DNA from: Terfezia claveryi
Lineage: Eukaryota > Ascomycota > Pezizomycetes > Pezizales > Pezizaceae
Assembly (NCBI GenBank): GCA_015179025.1
Contig: WHUX01000066.1
Location: forward strand, 207,236-271,235
Direction: 5' to 3'
DNA length: 64,000 nt
Shown here: positions 19,500-30,197 of the stretch, in pieces
How the letters are laid out: the number at the start of each line of letters is the position of its first letter
How positions within the stretch are numbered: the stretch's first letter is position 1
Made by a program: the position numbers and the translations under genes
Notes under the pieces: model-generated
Seen by the model: only the letters and a program-made list of their open reading frames with translations
The model's database searches: none
Told to the model about the DNA's origin: nothing

Positions 19500-21733
19500 A
19501 TGGCGTCTGAACTTAGTAAGAAGACTAAGAGGTCGAGACGGTTAACTATGTTACCCGAAGATATTAAGAAATTAGTAGAAGAAACTCCAGAAAAACTAGA
19601 TTTATAGTTCCTAATACAGAAGGGGAAATAAATCTGCCCATCGATATAGAAATAGGAGAACCAGGTGGAGCAGGAACCAAACTATATTTTAGTATGGCTC
19701 TACCTTTCACACCAGAAGAATTTTGGGACAGACATCTTCCAACAATTGAGGAGATTTTGAAATATACTCGCTCAATGGGACATGCCCAACAGTATCATCC
19801 TGATGATACTCGACTCTTAATGGAAGCCATAGCAAAACACTATTTATGGCTAACACCTTACCCATTCAAAGAAGAAGACTTAGAAATGAATGCATTTTTA
19901 AGTAAAGAATTAAGGAAACCTGTTGTTCCGCTTTTAAGGAAACCGAATTAGATAATAAATAACTGGGAAGAAATAATGGCATTCATGATGAGTGGCACTC
20001 ATCTAGAAGAATCAGCACATACCGCGGAGGATTTTTTCAATCCTAGCAAAGAACTTTCAGGAGCGTTCCTGAGAACACCAAAAGATCAATCGAAAGGCAA
20101 AGGTCGAGCAGCTGAGACACTAGAAAGGAGGACTGGGTCAGCCAAAGAACCAGACGACAAAGACCAACCACCAGAAGATATAGAATTACCAAAAGACGAT
20201 GATGATCTAGATACAGGACTAGACCAACAGCAACAGAAAATACAAGGAGGAGGACGAGACCCCGATGATAGCGGAGATGATAGCTCGGACTCTGATAAGG
20301 CATCGTCAGTTGCAAGTCAAACTCTTAAAAGAAAACCCAAACGAGGGAAATCGGTTGAACACCAGCAATGGGAATCTACAACAGGAATGGTTACAACGGG
20401 TAACCATAAAGCAACGAATGCTTTAAAAGGAATAAAGATTGATATGCCAGAAAAATTAAGAGGAGAAGACAAAAAATGGCAAGACTCACAATATTTTGAC
20501 TATTGTGCTACAGCAATGCAACGTTGGTTTGTTCTCAAAAGAATAGATTTGGAAGGCGCTTCAGCTTTGGAAATTGTTGGATTCAGAATAGAAGGAAGCG
20601 CACTTACTACTTATAATCAATTCTTAAGAGAAAAAGGAAACAATGCGACATTCTTTGGTTTCATACTAGCGCTAAGGGATTTTCTGATACCCTCTACTAG
20701 TAAGGACATTCTGTGGAAATGATGGGAGACAGCCACACCATACAAGGATGGACGTCACATGGGAATCAAACAGTTTGCTAACTGGCTTACTGAAATGCAA
20801 ATCAAATTGATTGACAAGGATAGCAAACAATCAATATCGCAGGAAGTAAAAAGAAGAAAGTTTCTTAATCACCTGCTGCCATATATGTCAGCTACATTAA
20901 TTCCTTTAATCAAAGAAGAATGGTCATATGATCAGCTCGTGCATCAAGCGGAGTCATATGAAGCTTCCAAAAAGGATATTGCCCCACCACCCACAATAAA
21001 TACATCCCGACGACAACACCCTCGGAATGAAAATCGAAGTTACGGTCCACGCAGAGACCAGAATCAACGACAAAAAACAGGATTTAATCCTAGCAGCAAT
21101 TCCAACACCAAACCCAACACAGAAAATCGGAAGGACTCAGATTGGGACACCATTACAAAAAAATTGGATCAGAAGACAAAGATGCAATTAATTAGAGACA
21201 AGAAATGTCTATGGTGTTGGAACCCTGGACACTCCTACAAGGACTGTAGGAAACGAAAAAATAAGGTACCTATGCGTACAGCCGCACAAGATTTAGCTAT
21301 GCCGATAGCCACCAAGGATAAAAACAATAAGGATAAAATCAAGGAACGACCCTTGTCAAGACAGGTACCAGATTTTAGCAAGGTATTCGTTAAAGCTAAC
21401 GAACACCCCGCACTAGCTTTAATTGATCTCCAAACGAAGGGAGGAGACTTAATCAATTCTCAATTCGTACACCTGTACAAAATACCGACTAGAAGTATTG
21501 AGAAGAAATCATTAAGTACTGCAATTAAAGGCTCAAAGGGAATGATAGACAAAGCTTGTACTATCAAACTTGATTGGATAGGTTATGTAGAAGAACGAAC
21601 GTTCTATGTAGCTCATTTGACCGGATGGGACATGATACTAGGAGAACCTGCTCTCAGCAAAGTGCGAGCAATAATTCCTGCCATCAGGAACCAGTTACTA
21701 TCCAGCCGGAAAACATTCCACGATTCCAGCTAA
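19500..21733 (+). pseudogene. gag and protease region of element F
   Basis: The ATG at 19500 starts MASELSKKTKRSRRL; a frameshift near 19600 leads to the main frame. An acidic Gln/Asp-rich linker (20120-20350) precedes a capsid-like region (20440-20990). The zinc knuckle CLWCWNPGHSYKDC is at 21208-21249. A protease-like end follows with ALIDLQTKGG (the Asp of a D-S/T-G motif with Gly replaced) and GWDMILGEPAL. Stops at 19949 and 20720 interrupt one common frame. Confidence 0.82.
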
Positions 21734-24700
21734 GTGTATGGAAGGGATCTAAAACCATGGCGAATGGTATAAGATCAGTGTATACATAGGTCAGCTGTGA
21801 ATCAGTCACAGATTATAGTGAACCGGATAATTAGGAAAATATTAGTGACGCAGACGAAACCGATTCAGAAAGAGAACTCGTGACAGCTGTTTCTACGGTA
21901 CAGAAACAATTCAACCCTGTAACGGAGTTTCCCTTATTATTTCCCAAGACAATTCCACGGGAATTACCTCCACTAAGAAAAATTAATCACTCTATCAAAC
22001 CAAAAGCAGGAGCTACTTAGATACCAAAATGGTGACCCTCAGGACATCGATTTAGACAACAAATCCATGACAAATTAGTCGAAGAAGAAGCATCAGGTCG
22101 CATATATAGAGTAGAAAATGACACAAATGCTGTAGTCATGTTCACTATCCCTAAACGAGATAAACCGGAAGAAGCCAGACATGTCAATGACTGTCGAGAC
22201 TGTAATTTAGCCGTCGAACCGGACCACACCCCATTGCCAGATATCAATGAAGCTATTGAACTAGTAGCAGAGAATCCTATTTGGACTAAGGTCGACTTAG
22301 CCGACAGATTTTTTAATATCAGGAACAATGAAGAATCTGAGCAACACTCTACCTTTTTATGTCACATGGGATATTTCAGAAGTAGAGTTATGCAACAAGG
22401 GGATCGTAACACACCTGCTACCATGGTTCACGTTATGCATGAAATTTTTAAGGACATGGTCTATAAAAATTTAATCATCTATATTGATGATATTATTATA
22501 TTCTCTAAAACATATGAAGAACATATAGAATTGTTGAAGAAAGTACTTCAACGTCTACAGGACGAGAAATTTATCTCAAAGAAAGCAAATGCCAGTTCTT
22601 TACTCCAAGATTGGAAATCTTAGGACACGTTTTGACATTAGATGGATTACATGTAGACCCGAAGAAGAGAACTACTATATTAACATTTCCAACTCCTATA
22701 AGAAAAAAGGATCTTAGAGGATTCCTTGGAATCGTTAATTATCTCAGCAGATTTATTCCTGACTTGGCATCGTATGCAAGCACCCTGTCAGAACTGCAAG
22801 GAGAAACAAAGAAATGGGAATAGACAGATACTCATAACGCAGCGTTTGAAAAACTCAAGAAACTCCTGAATTCCCCACATGTTTTAAAACCCTGGAATAA
22901 TAAATCTACTGAACCCAAATATTTAGTCTGTGATGCTAGTGATGTAGGACTAGGATCTTGGATAGGTCAAGGACCGTTGACGCATATCAGACCATTATGC
23001 TTCCACTCTAGAAAATTTAATCCAGCACAACTCAATTATCCTACCTTTCAAAAGGAATTATTAGCGATTATTGACTCATTAAAATTTTTTGAAGCACAAT
23101 TAAGAGGTCACAAGTTCACTATCCTTACTGACTATAAACCATTAGTAACCTTCCATACTCAAATGCCTACAAGTCAAAAATTGAGGCGATGGCAAGATTA
23201 CCTAATGGAATTTGATACAGACATACAGCATACCGCAGGAAAGGAAAATTTGATAGCAGACACTCTATCAAGAAAGCATAAATACTTGGACACTCCCACC
23301 ACCGAGGACGATTATATCTCCAATAGCATCGATCCTCCTAACCATACCTACAACCGCAACATCTCTACCAATGCTTTAAGAACTTTCCACTCACCAGAAA
23401 CCTCTACTCAGAACAATATGGTTTCTCGCGGAGCTATCAATTTCAAGCATGTCGACTGCGACTTCAACAAATGTCATGGAAGAGCTGAAGAACTTGGACA
23501 CCATATCTTCTGTCCATACTTCGAGGGCATCCAGGATGAAGAAAGCGAATATGACATGATGAAGAAAGAAGAGTCCTCAGACGACGAGACTCTATCTACT
23601 ATACCAGAAGAAGTTTTCAGCGGGTATGATCGTGTACCCAATATAAACAAGAACAAACCCTTAACAGTTCTTGGACTAAGATATAGGCCTCCATCTTCTG
23701 AAAGCACACAACAAAATACCCTCTCTCCTGAAGAAGCGAAAGAAATTGCTATTGACCTGGCTCATAGCAATTGGCAACAATACAAAAGGATGCACTGGTC
23801 CTTTTGCCGCGATTTTTACTGTCCAGCTCATGGCAGCTCCCACGCCATGAACAACCGCATGTTCACTGTCGAAACATGTGCAATCTGCAACTACTACGGA
23901 CATGGCAGTTTGAACTATAACCTGACAGCCTCAGTTCTTAAGAAGGAGAAGGAATTCCTTACGACTCGTATTGTGCATATCTTATCCGCAAATGAGCCTC
24001 AAAAGGAACTAGCACCAGTACAACAAACGCCAGCTTATCCACCTCTACCAGCTCTCAGCCGTGAAGAAGCTATCCAGGAAATCGGAGAATGGGCAAAAAG
24101 ATGGATTGCCAACAAGCCGATACAACCCACTCTCCAACCCAGCCTTCAGTTCAGTAACCCTACCGAACAGATGACCAACCGACAAATGGAACAGGAGATC
24201 ATGAATACTCCTGTTGCCCCACAACAACCATGGAATGCACCTCAACAACTAGCTGCAACTGCTAGCAGCAGTAATGCAATTCCAATCAACACCGCCGCCG
24301 TCACCACTCGTTCTAAAAAGCGAGTAGCCATTGACGAAGATCTACCCTCTTTCATTCAAGACACCAAGACCTCCAGACAGCGTTGTGATTTCTGTAAGTT
24401 CTCAGGACATAATGCTTCTACATGCAAGGAGAAGAAACCCACCATCAATGACTTCAACACAAGGATCGAACCGACCCTCAACAAGCTCATTGAAGAGAAG
24501 CACATCAGCAACGGATGGGAAGACGACAAGGACTACTTCATCACATACTGGCTTGACCAAGGTACAGGTATGAAAGCCGTATATCAATCATGCATGAGAG
24601 TATGTCCTATCTGGAAGAACTATTATGATACCTTTGTGAATCGTAAGGATTATAGAAGAAAAGACGGATTTTTGTATGTCAAGAACCGATAAGGACAATG

Positions 24701-26255
24701 GAGATTAGTCTTGCCCTCTACCTTTAACATCGAAGGTAAGAACTATCTCGAATTGGTTATTAAAGATGCACATGAAGCAACCGCTCATGGTGGCATTGAA
24801 AAAATGATGAAATATCTTACTGACCGATATGATTGCCAGTCCTTTGCAGAACCAACTAAGGACTATATTAGAAGTTATGATACTTGTCAACGGACAAAGT
24901 ATTCCAACAAGGCGCCACTTGGACTCGTAACCCCATTACATATACCAAGCAGGCCATGGACTGACATATCGATGGATTTTCTTAAGTTAGCACTTGTGTT
25001 TACTAAGTGTTCAATTTTGTACCCGAATATTTCTGTTAAAGAAGATCATGTAGTTTGTATTTCACGACTTTGGACGATTGTCGATAGACAATCAGGATTC
25101 AAGTTTCTTATTCCTGTCTCAGATAATTTCACAGCAGAACAATGTACTGCTACCTTTGATACTCATGTAGTCCCGACTATGGGATACCCTTTCTGTATTG
25201 TTTTTGACTGCGACACTCTTTTTATGTCAACGCACTTTCAAGATTGGGCTAGGAATAAAGGAATCAAGTTGGAACCGTCCACCGCATATCATCCACGTGC
25301 AGACGGACAATCGGAAATTGTGAACAAAGAAATTCAACAAGTAGCAAGAGCCTGTAAAATCGAAGGATTTGATTGGCTACAGAAACTACCTGAGATACAG
25401 TTGAAACTCAACTCTAGGTATAATGCCGCTAGATAGAATAGTCCCTTTTCCACACTATTTGGATTTAATGCACATCTTGGCGTATCGATACTTCCATACC
25501 CTATTAATGCATATGTACCCACAAATGAACGTCATGAGGTAACGTCTAAAAACCTATATGACGCCAAGAAGACTCAAGCATCTCAAGCAAACAAACGACT
25601 ACCCAATACAGCCAAATTTTCAGTCGGACAACAAGTTATGCTTTCCTCAGAAAATATCAACCTATCGAATATCTCACCCAAACTCAAACCAAAATGGCTA
25701 GGCCCATTTCCCATTATTTCCAGTAATCGGAAACGCAATAACTATAGCCTAGACCTATCCAGTCAACCTGACCTCCACCTCATATATAATACTTTTCATA
25801 TCAGCAAACTCAAACCTTACTATAAAAACGATCCCATCCAGTTCCCTTACAGACAATCTCAGGAACCAGGACCAATTCAAGATGATCATTATGAAGTTAA
25901 AAAGGTATTAGAATTCAGAACAGCTCCTCGAACTGGAGAAAGACAATATAAGGTCAAATGGCTAGGATACACTCCTAAATATGATTCCTGGGTAAACACC
26001 AAGGATATCACCATCGAAATTCTCCAAGACTTCTGGACGACCGGAAGCATGGAAGACACATTCAAGAGACGTCGAAGGACTAAAGGGAAACAAGCACCAC
26101 GAACCAGAGATGAGACCCGAGCTCTCATCCAACAAGAACAAGATAGAATCATGAGTCAAGGAAACACTAAGGATATTCATGTTAATGCTAATGTATTAAC
26201 AATGCATCAAATCTTAGGACGTATGGAAACCAATATAGCAGAGGGAAAGAAGTAA
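21734..26255 (+). pseudogene. pol of element F: RT, RNase H, Cys/His insert, integrase, chromodomain
   Basis: RT: HVNDCRDCNLAVEPDHTPLP, VDLADRFFNIR and YIDDIIIFSK (22480), then a frameshift near 22590. RNase H: LVCDASDVGLGSWIG (22930) and LTDYKPL. Residues about 105-560 of the frame starting at 22977 are an insert with several Cys/His motifs: FCPYF, CRDFYCPAHGSSH, CAICNYYGHG and a perfect CX2CX4HX4C knuckle (CDFCKFSGHNASTC, 24385). Integrase follows with the D and E region (FDCDTLF, STAYHPRADGQSE). A chromodomain (YEVKKVLEFRTAPR..YKVKWLGYTPKYDSW, about 25890-26010) ends pol. Single stops at 24690 and 25434, otherwise in frame. Confidence 0.88.
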
Positions 26256-26283
26256 GGATAGGAAATCCTTCTATGTGGGGAAG

Positions 26284-26396
26284 TGTAATGGAGAACGTTG
26301 TTTCATTGCTTATATAATTGATTATATACTTTTGTATTTCCTATATTACTACTATGTTATGTAACTAAGCCTCTCAGTTGAAGGACTAGCCTTCTA
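26284..26396 (+). repeat. 3' LTR of element F, first part
   Basis: Starts TGTAATGGAGAACG directly after the G-rich tract and breaks off at the TA used by transposon G. In the 5' LTR the same place reads cttctactacc without a break. Confidence 0.9.
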
Positions 26397-26789
26397 CGGA
26401 GGCGCGGAACAAAAGTCTTTTCCCCTTTCCTATCTGGGAGTTGCATATGCAGGATAATGCATGCATGGATACTTGGCATATGCATAGGCATTCACGCATA
26501 AGTATTTACGAATATGGTCTCAGTGCTATGACTTTCCCACATTATCAGTTGTCTTACCTCACTTTCCAACCTCTCAATTTACTAGTATCGCCAGCATCTC
26601 AATTGGCCAGATATCAACTCTTCTCCAACTATGGAATTCATTATATATCAGCCCTTCCTCGACCCGTAACCCTTCAACTAACTCTTCCCTAATATCTAAT
26701 TTATCAAGTATATTGCCCTTCTTCACCCTTTTAAATTGCTTATATTAACCTCAATTTCCTAGATATCAACTCTCTAGTTGCATACCTCC

Positions 26790-27125
26790 TAAACCTGCCA
26801 ATCAAGCACCCCACAACCTGCCAATCGAGCACCTCCTGAACCTGCCAATCGAGCACCTCCCGAACCTGCCAATCGAGCACCTCCCGAACCTGCCAATTGA
26901 GCACCTCCCGAACCTACCAATCGAGCACCTCCCGAACCTGCCAATCGAGCACCCCACAACCTGCCAATCGAGCACCTCCTGAACCTGCCAATCGAGCACC
27001 TCCCGAACCTACTAATCGAGCACCTCCCGAACCTACCAATTGAGCACCTCCCGAACCTACCAATCGAGCACCTCCCAAACCTGCCAATCGAGCACCCCCC
27101 GAACCTGCCAATCGAGCATCTCCCA
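26790..27125. repeat. 24-bp minisatellite upstream of the G transposase
   Basis: About 14 copies of a unit like gaacctgccaatcgagcacc with a tcc filler, ending just before the transposase ATG. Frames through it on the minus strand are artefacts of the repeat. Confidence 0.9.
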
Positions 27126-27142
27126 ACACCCCCCCAATTGGG

Positions 27143-28983
27143 ATGTTTGATATTGTGTCTCGCGCTCAGGCAGTGATCTTACGATCTATGGGAGAGGCTC
27201 TGGCCATTATTCAGCAGCAAACTGGAATAACTCCAAGACATGTCCGGAATCTCTATAATGAAGCACAGCAAAGGGGGTGGGAACCTGGCACCTTATTAAA
27301 AATAGAGCACGTCCAGAATAGGGATCGCTGTGGGAGGAAAAAAAAGATCACTCCCACAATGGAGCAGGCTATTGTGGATGCAGTCACTAAAGATCGGTAT
27401 GGTCGGGAGAAGACACTTGTCCAGCTTGGCTTACAGTTTAGTATCTCATCTCAAAGCATATTCCGGATTCTCCGCAAAAAAAAATTCCGCTAAACAAAGC
27501 CTATAAGAAAACCCGGCCTCACCAAAGATATGAAGGTGGCCAGGTATCTCTTTGCTAAACAACATCAATATTGGACACTTGAAGATTGGAAGTCTGTAAT
27601 ATGGACTGATGAGACTTCTATCCTGTTAGGCCATCGGTGAGATAGTTATCGAGTATGGCGACGTCCCAATGAGCGGTGTGTTAAATCCTGCATTAGAGAG
27701 AGATGGAAGGGGTATTCGGAGTTCATGTTCTGGGGCTGTTTTACCTATGACTTCAAGGGGCCCTACCATATTTGGAAGACTGAAACTGCTGAGGAGAAGA
27801 GAACTGCTAACGAGGATATCACCTGTATGAACAGTGCTATTGAGCAAGAGGCGAAGGCTGAATGGGACAAAAAAATGGCACTTAGAGGTACCAAGCCTGG
27901 TCGAAAACCACAATAGAGGTTCACTGCAGACAATGGGGCATTTGTCCGAACCTCTAAAGGTGGTATTGATTGGTATCGATATCTCAACTGTATTCTTTTA
28001 CAGAAGCTTCTGCCTTTTGCTGATGCTCTTAAGTATGCCGGTGTCCCAAATGTCATTGTCATGGAAGACAAGGCCCTATATCATGCATCTCCACATCAGC
28101 AGCCACACTTTGACGCTGCCAATATACAACGACTTATCTGGCCAGGCAACTCACCTGATCTGAATATGATTGAGATTTGCTGGGCATATCTCAAGCGCAT
28201 AACCACGAAAAAGGTAAATTTTCCAATCCCCAACACCCCAATCCCCCGAACACCTCAATTCCCTGAACACCCCAATCCCCCGAACACCCCAATCCCACGA
28301 ATACCCCAATCCCCCGAACACCCCAATCCCCCGAACACCCCAATTGCTAATAACTGAAATAGGGACCTCTCACTTTCCGCACGGCAGCTGAGCAAGCATG
28401 GAAGAATGCATGGCGTGACCTTGAGCAATGGAGGATTCAGCGTTGGATTGAACGCATTCCCTACCCTATCCAAGAGGTCATCAGACTTGAGGGTGGAAAT
28501 GAATATTCTGAAGGACACCCTCTTATGAAAAGAGATAAAGAGTACTGGATTACAATCCACCGTGAGCGGCAGCTCCATATTCAGGAGACTAACAAGATCC
28601 ACAAGAATGCATGGTCGCTCTTTCAATGCACTACGGTCGGATTGCCAGCCAAGTATATTGCACATCTTAAGTCTCTCGTTGGTATTCAAGAAGTTGTTGA
28701 TCTGGAGGATCTTAACACTAATGAATGGAGGCATATGCCGGAGACTGACCAAATTGTCAGTGTTGATCCGATTGATATCATGATTTCAGCTAGTCCTAAA
28801 GGCCGAAAAAAGAAGGCCCCCAAAGATGGTGTTCAGAAGCGTGGGAGGAAACCAGGGCCTTGGACATACAAGGTGCGCTTCATGCCCCTATCAACACCCA
28901 GTGCGAGTTGGGAGGGGGTGAAGTGGGATGGGTGTGTGAAGTGGGCGGAGGGCGAGAGCATTGTCACAGTAGATACTTGCTAG
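27143..28983 (+). pseudogene. Transposase of G (HTH plus DD34E-type domain), one intron
   Basis: The ATG at 27143 begins MFDIVSRAQAVILRSMGEAL. A helix-turn-helix region with TPRHVRNLYNEAQQRG is followed by the Lys-rich GRKKKITP and a second HTH. The DDE domain carries VIWTDETSIL (first Asp, 27600), VPNVIVMEDKALYH (second Asp, 28055) and GNSPDLNMIE (Glu, 28170), 34 residues apart as in Tc1. Exons are 27143-28213 and 28363-28983. The tail has an AT-hook-like KRGRKPGP. Three stops (27491, 27639, 27914) look like Gln/Arg/Trp changes, so the gene is dead but little decayed. Confidence 0.85.
28214..28362 (+). other. 149-nt intron of the G transposase filled by a minisatellite
   Basis: It starts GTAAAT and ends CTAATAACTGAAATAG, giving donor, branch-like and acceptor sites. 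Removing 149 nt joins the frames before and after exactly. Most of it is a repeat of about 17-18 bp (ccccgaacaccccaatc). Confidence 0.8.
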
Positions 28984-29106
28984 TCGTAGTTAGCCGACCC
29001 GAATCCGAACTGATATGCATATGCCAAGTATATATGCATGCATATGCATGCATATGCAGGGTTATCCCAAAGAAGAAAGGGGAAAAGACTTTTGTTCCGC
29101 GCCTCC

Positions 29107-29674
29107 GTACTACCTCCTATTGCTTTATAAGCGTCTATAGCATGCGGAATCTGCCATGGGAAGTTCCATGGCACTTGCCATATGAAGACACCCTCATTAT
29201 AGCCGCGTGACCTCTATTTAAGGCGTGTGACTCATTACTATGGCCACATGACCATCGTTTAAGGCGTGTGACTCATTACTATGGCCACATGACCCCTTTT
29301 GTATAGCGCACTACCTTTTGGTATGCCACCCTTTATTGTATTTATTTCTTTAGTCATCAGATCTCAGAGGAGTATAAATAGGCCGCTGGATTCCCTCTGG
29401 AATCCACAGAAGAGAAGAAGCAACCAAGCAAGCACTCAAAGCAAGCAAGCCTATATTCCGATCAGATCAAGATCATATAGCTTAGATAGCACAAATCATA
29501 TAAGATAGATTACACCAGTTAATTACTGTTCCCTTCGGGAACGTCCCACATAGTAATCTCCCTACCCTTCTGAGGTCTTACCTCAGCAGAACCGAAATAC
29601 ACAAACGTCCGTGCCTACGGATATAGATTGTATAAACGGTACCGAATGAATACTGTCTAGTACCATTCATTACA
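29107..29674 (+). repeat. 3' LTR of element F, second part
   Basis: Resumes with TA-ctacctcctattg after G and ends CCATTCATTACA at 29674. Confidence 0.9.
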
Positions 29675-30112
29675 GCTTGCTTGGTTTCTTCTTCTCTTTC
29701 TGTGGATTCCAGAGGGAATCCAGCGGCCTATTTATACTCCTCTGAGATCTGATGACTAAGGAATTAAATACAATAAAGGGTGGCACACCAGAAGGTGGTG
29801 CGCTGTACAAAAGGGGTCATGTGGCTATAGTAATGAGTCACACGCCATAAACGATGGTCATGTGGCCATAGTAATGAGTCACACGCCTTAAACAGAGGTC
29901 ACGCGGCCATAATGAGGGTGTCTTTATATGGCAAGTGCCATGGAACTTCCCATGGCAGATTCCGCGTGCTATGGACGCTTATAAAGCAATAGGAGGTGGT
30001 AGAAGGCTAGTCCTTCAACCGAGAGGCTTAGTTACATAACATAGTAGTAATATAGGAAATACAAAAGTATATAATCAATTATATAAGCAATGAAATAATG
30101 TTCTCCATTACA
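29675..30112 (-). repeat. Solo LTR H, second part
   Basis: Begins with gcttg, the second copy of the duplication made by F, and runs to CTCCATTACA at 30112. It includes TATA-like tttatactcc and the palindrome TGCCATGGGAA/TTCCATGGCA. Confidence 0.85.
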
Positions 30113-30197
30113 TCAACATAGATTGCGATAATGATATTATGACTGGTATATACTAAGACGTAAGGGTTAAAGTTGGTTGCTTTGTAGCTCAGCGGTA
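30113..30197 (-). pseudogene. Copia D RT, 85-bp middle fragment
   Basis: The minus strand encodes NFNPYVLVYTSHNIIIAIYV, the RT segment just before the YVDD box. It lies between transposon E on one side and solo LTR H, inserted inside the YVDD codons, on the other. The remaining DDITIFG is at 17744. Confidence 0.8.

Larger units (their letters stand above)
26397..29106 (+). mobile_element. Tc1/mariner-like transposon G in the 3' LTR of F
   Basis: Perfect inverted repeats of about 33 bp start CGGAGGCGCGGAACAAAAGT at 26397 and, read inward on minus, at 29106. TA is duplicated at 26395-26396 and 29107-29108, and the uninterrupted 5' LTR of F shows the empty site. It carries a transposase gene with one intron and two minisatellites. 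At 2710 bp it is long for this superfamily, partly because of these repeats. It is the innermost, fifth level of the nest. Confidence 0.93.
17991..29674 (+). mobile_element. Complete chromodomain gypsy element F, inserted in an antisense LTR of its own family
   Basis: LTRs are 17991-18668 and 26284-26396 plus 29107-29674. The duplication gcttg is at 17986-17990 and 29675-29679. A G-rich tract (atgtggggaag) precedes the 3' LTR. Gag, protease, RT, RNase H, an unusual Cys/His-rich insert, integrase and chromodomain occur in this order. Transposon G interrupts the 3' LTR. Relatives are H, L1 and F2. Confidence 0.9.

Noticed and set aside
26802..27129. Minus-strand frames with repeated LDWQV and ARLAG units
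   Set aside because: Pure translation of the 24-bp minisatellite; open in more than one frame only because the unit lacks stops.
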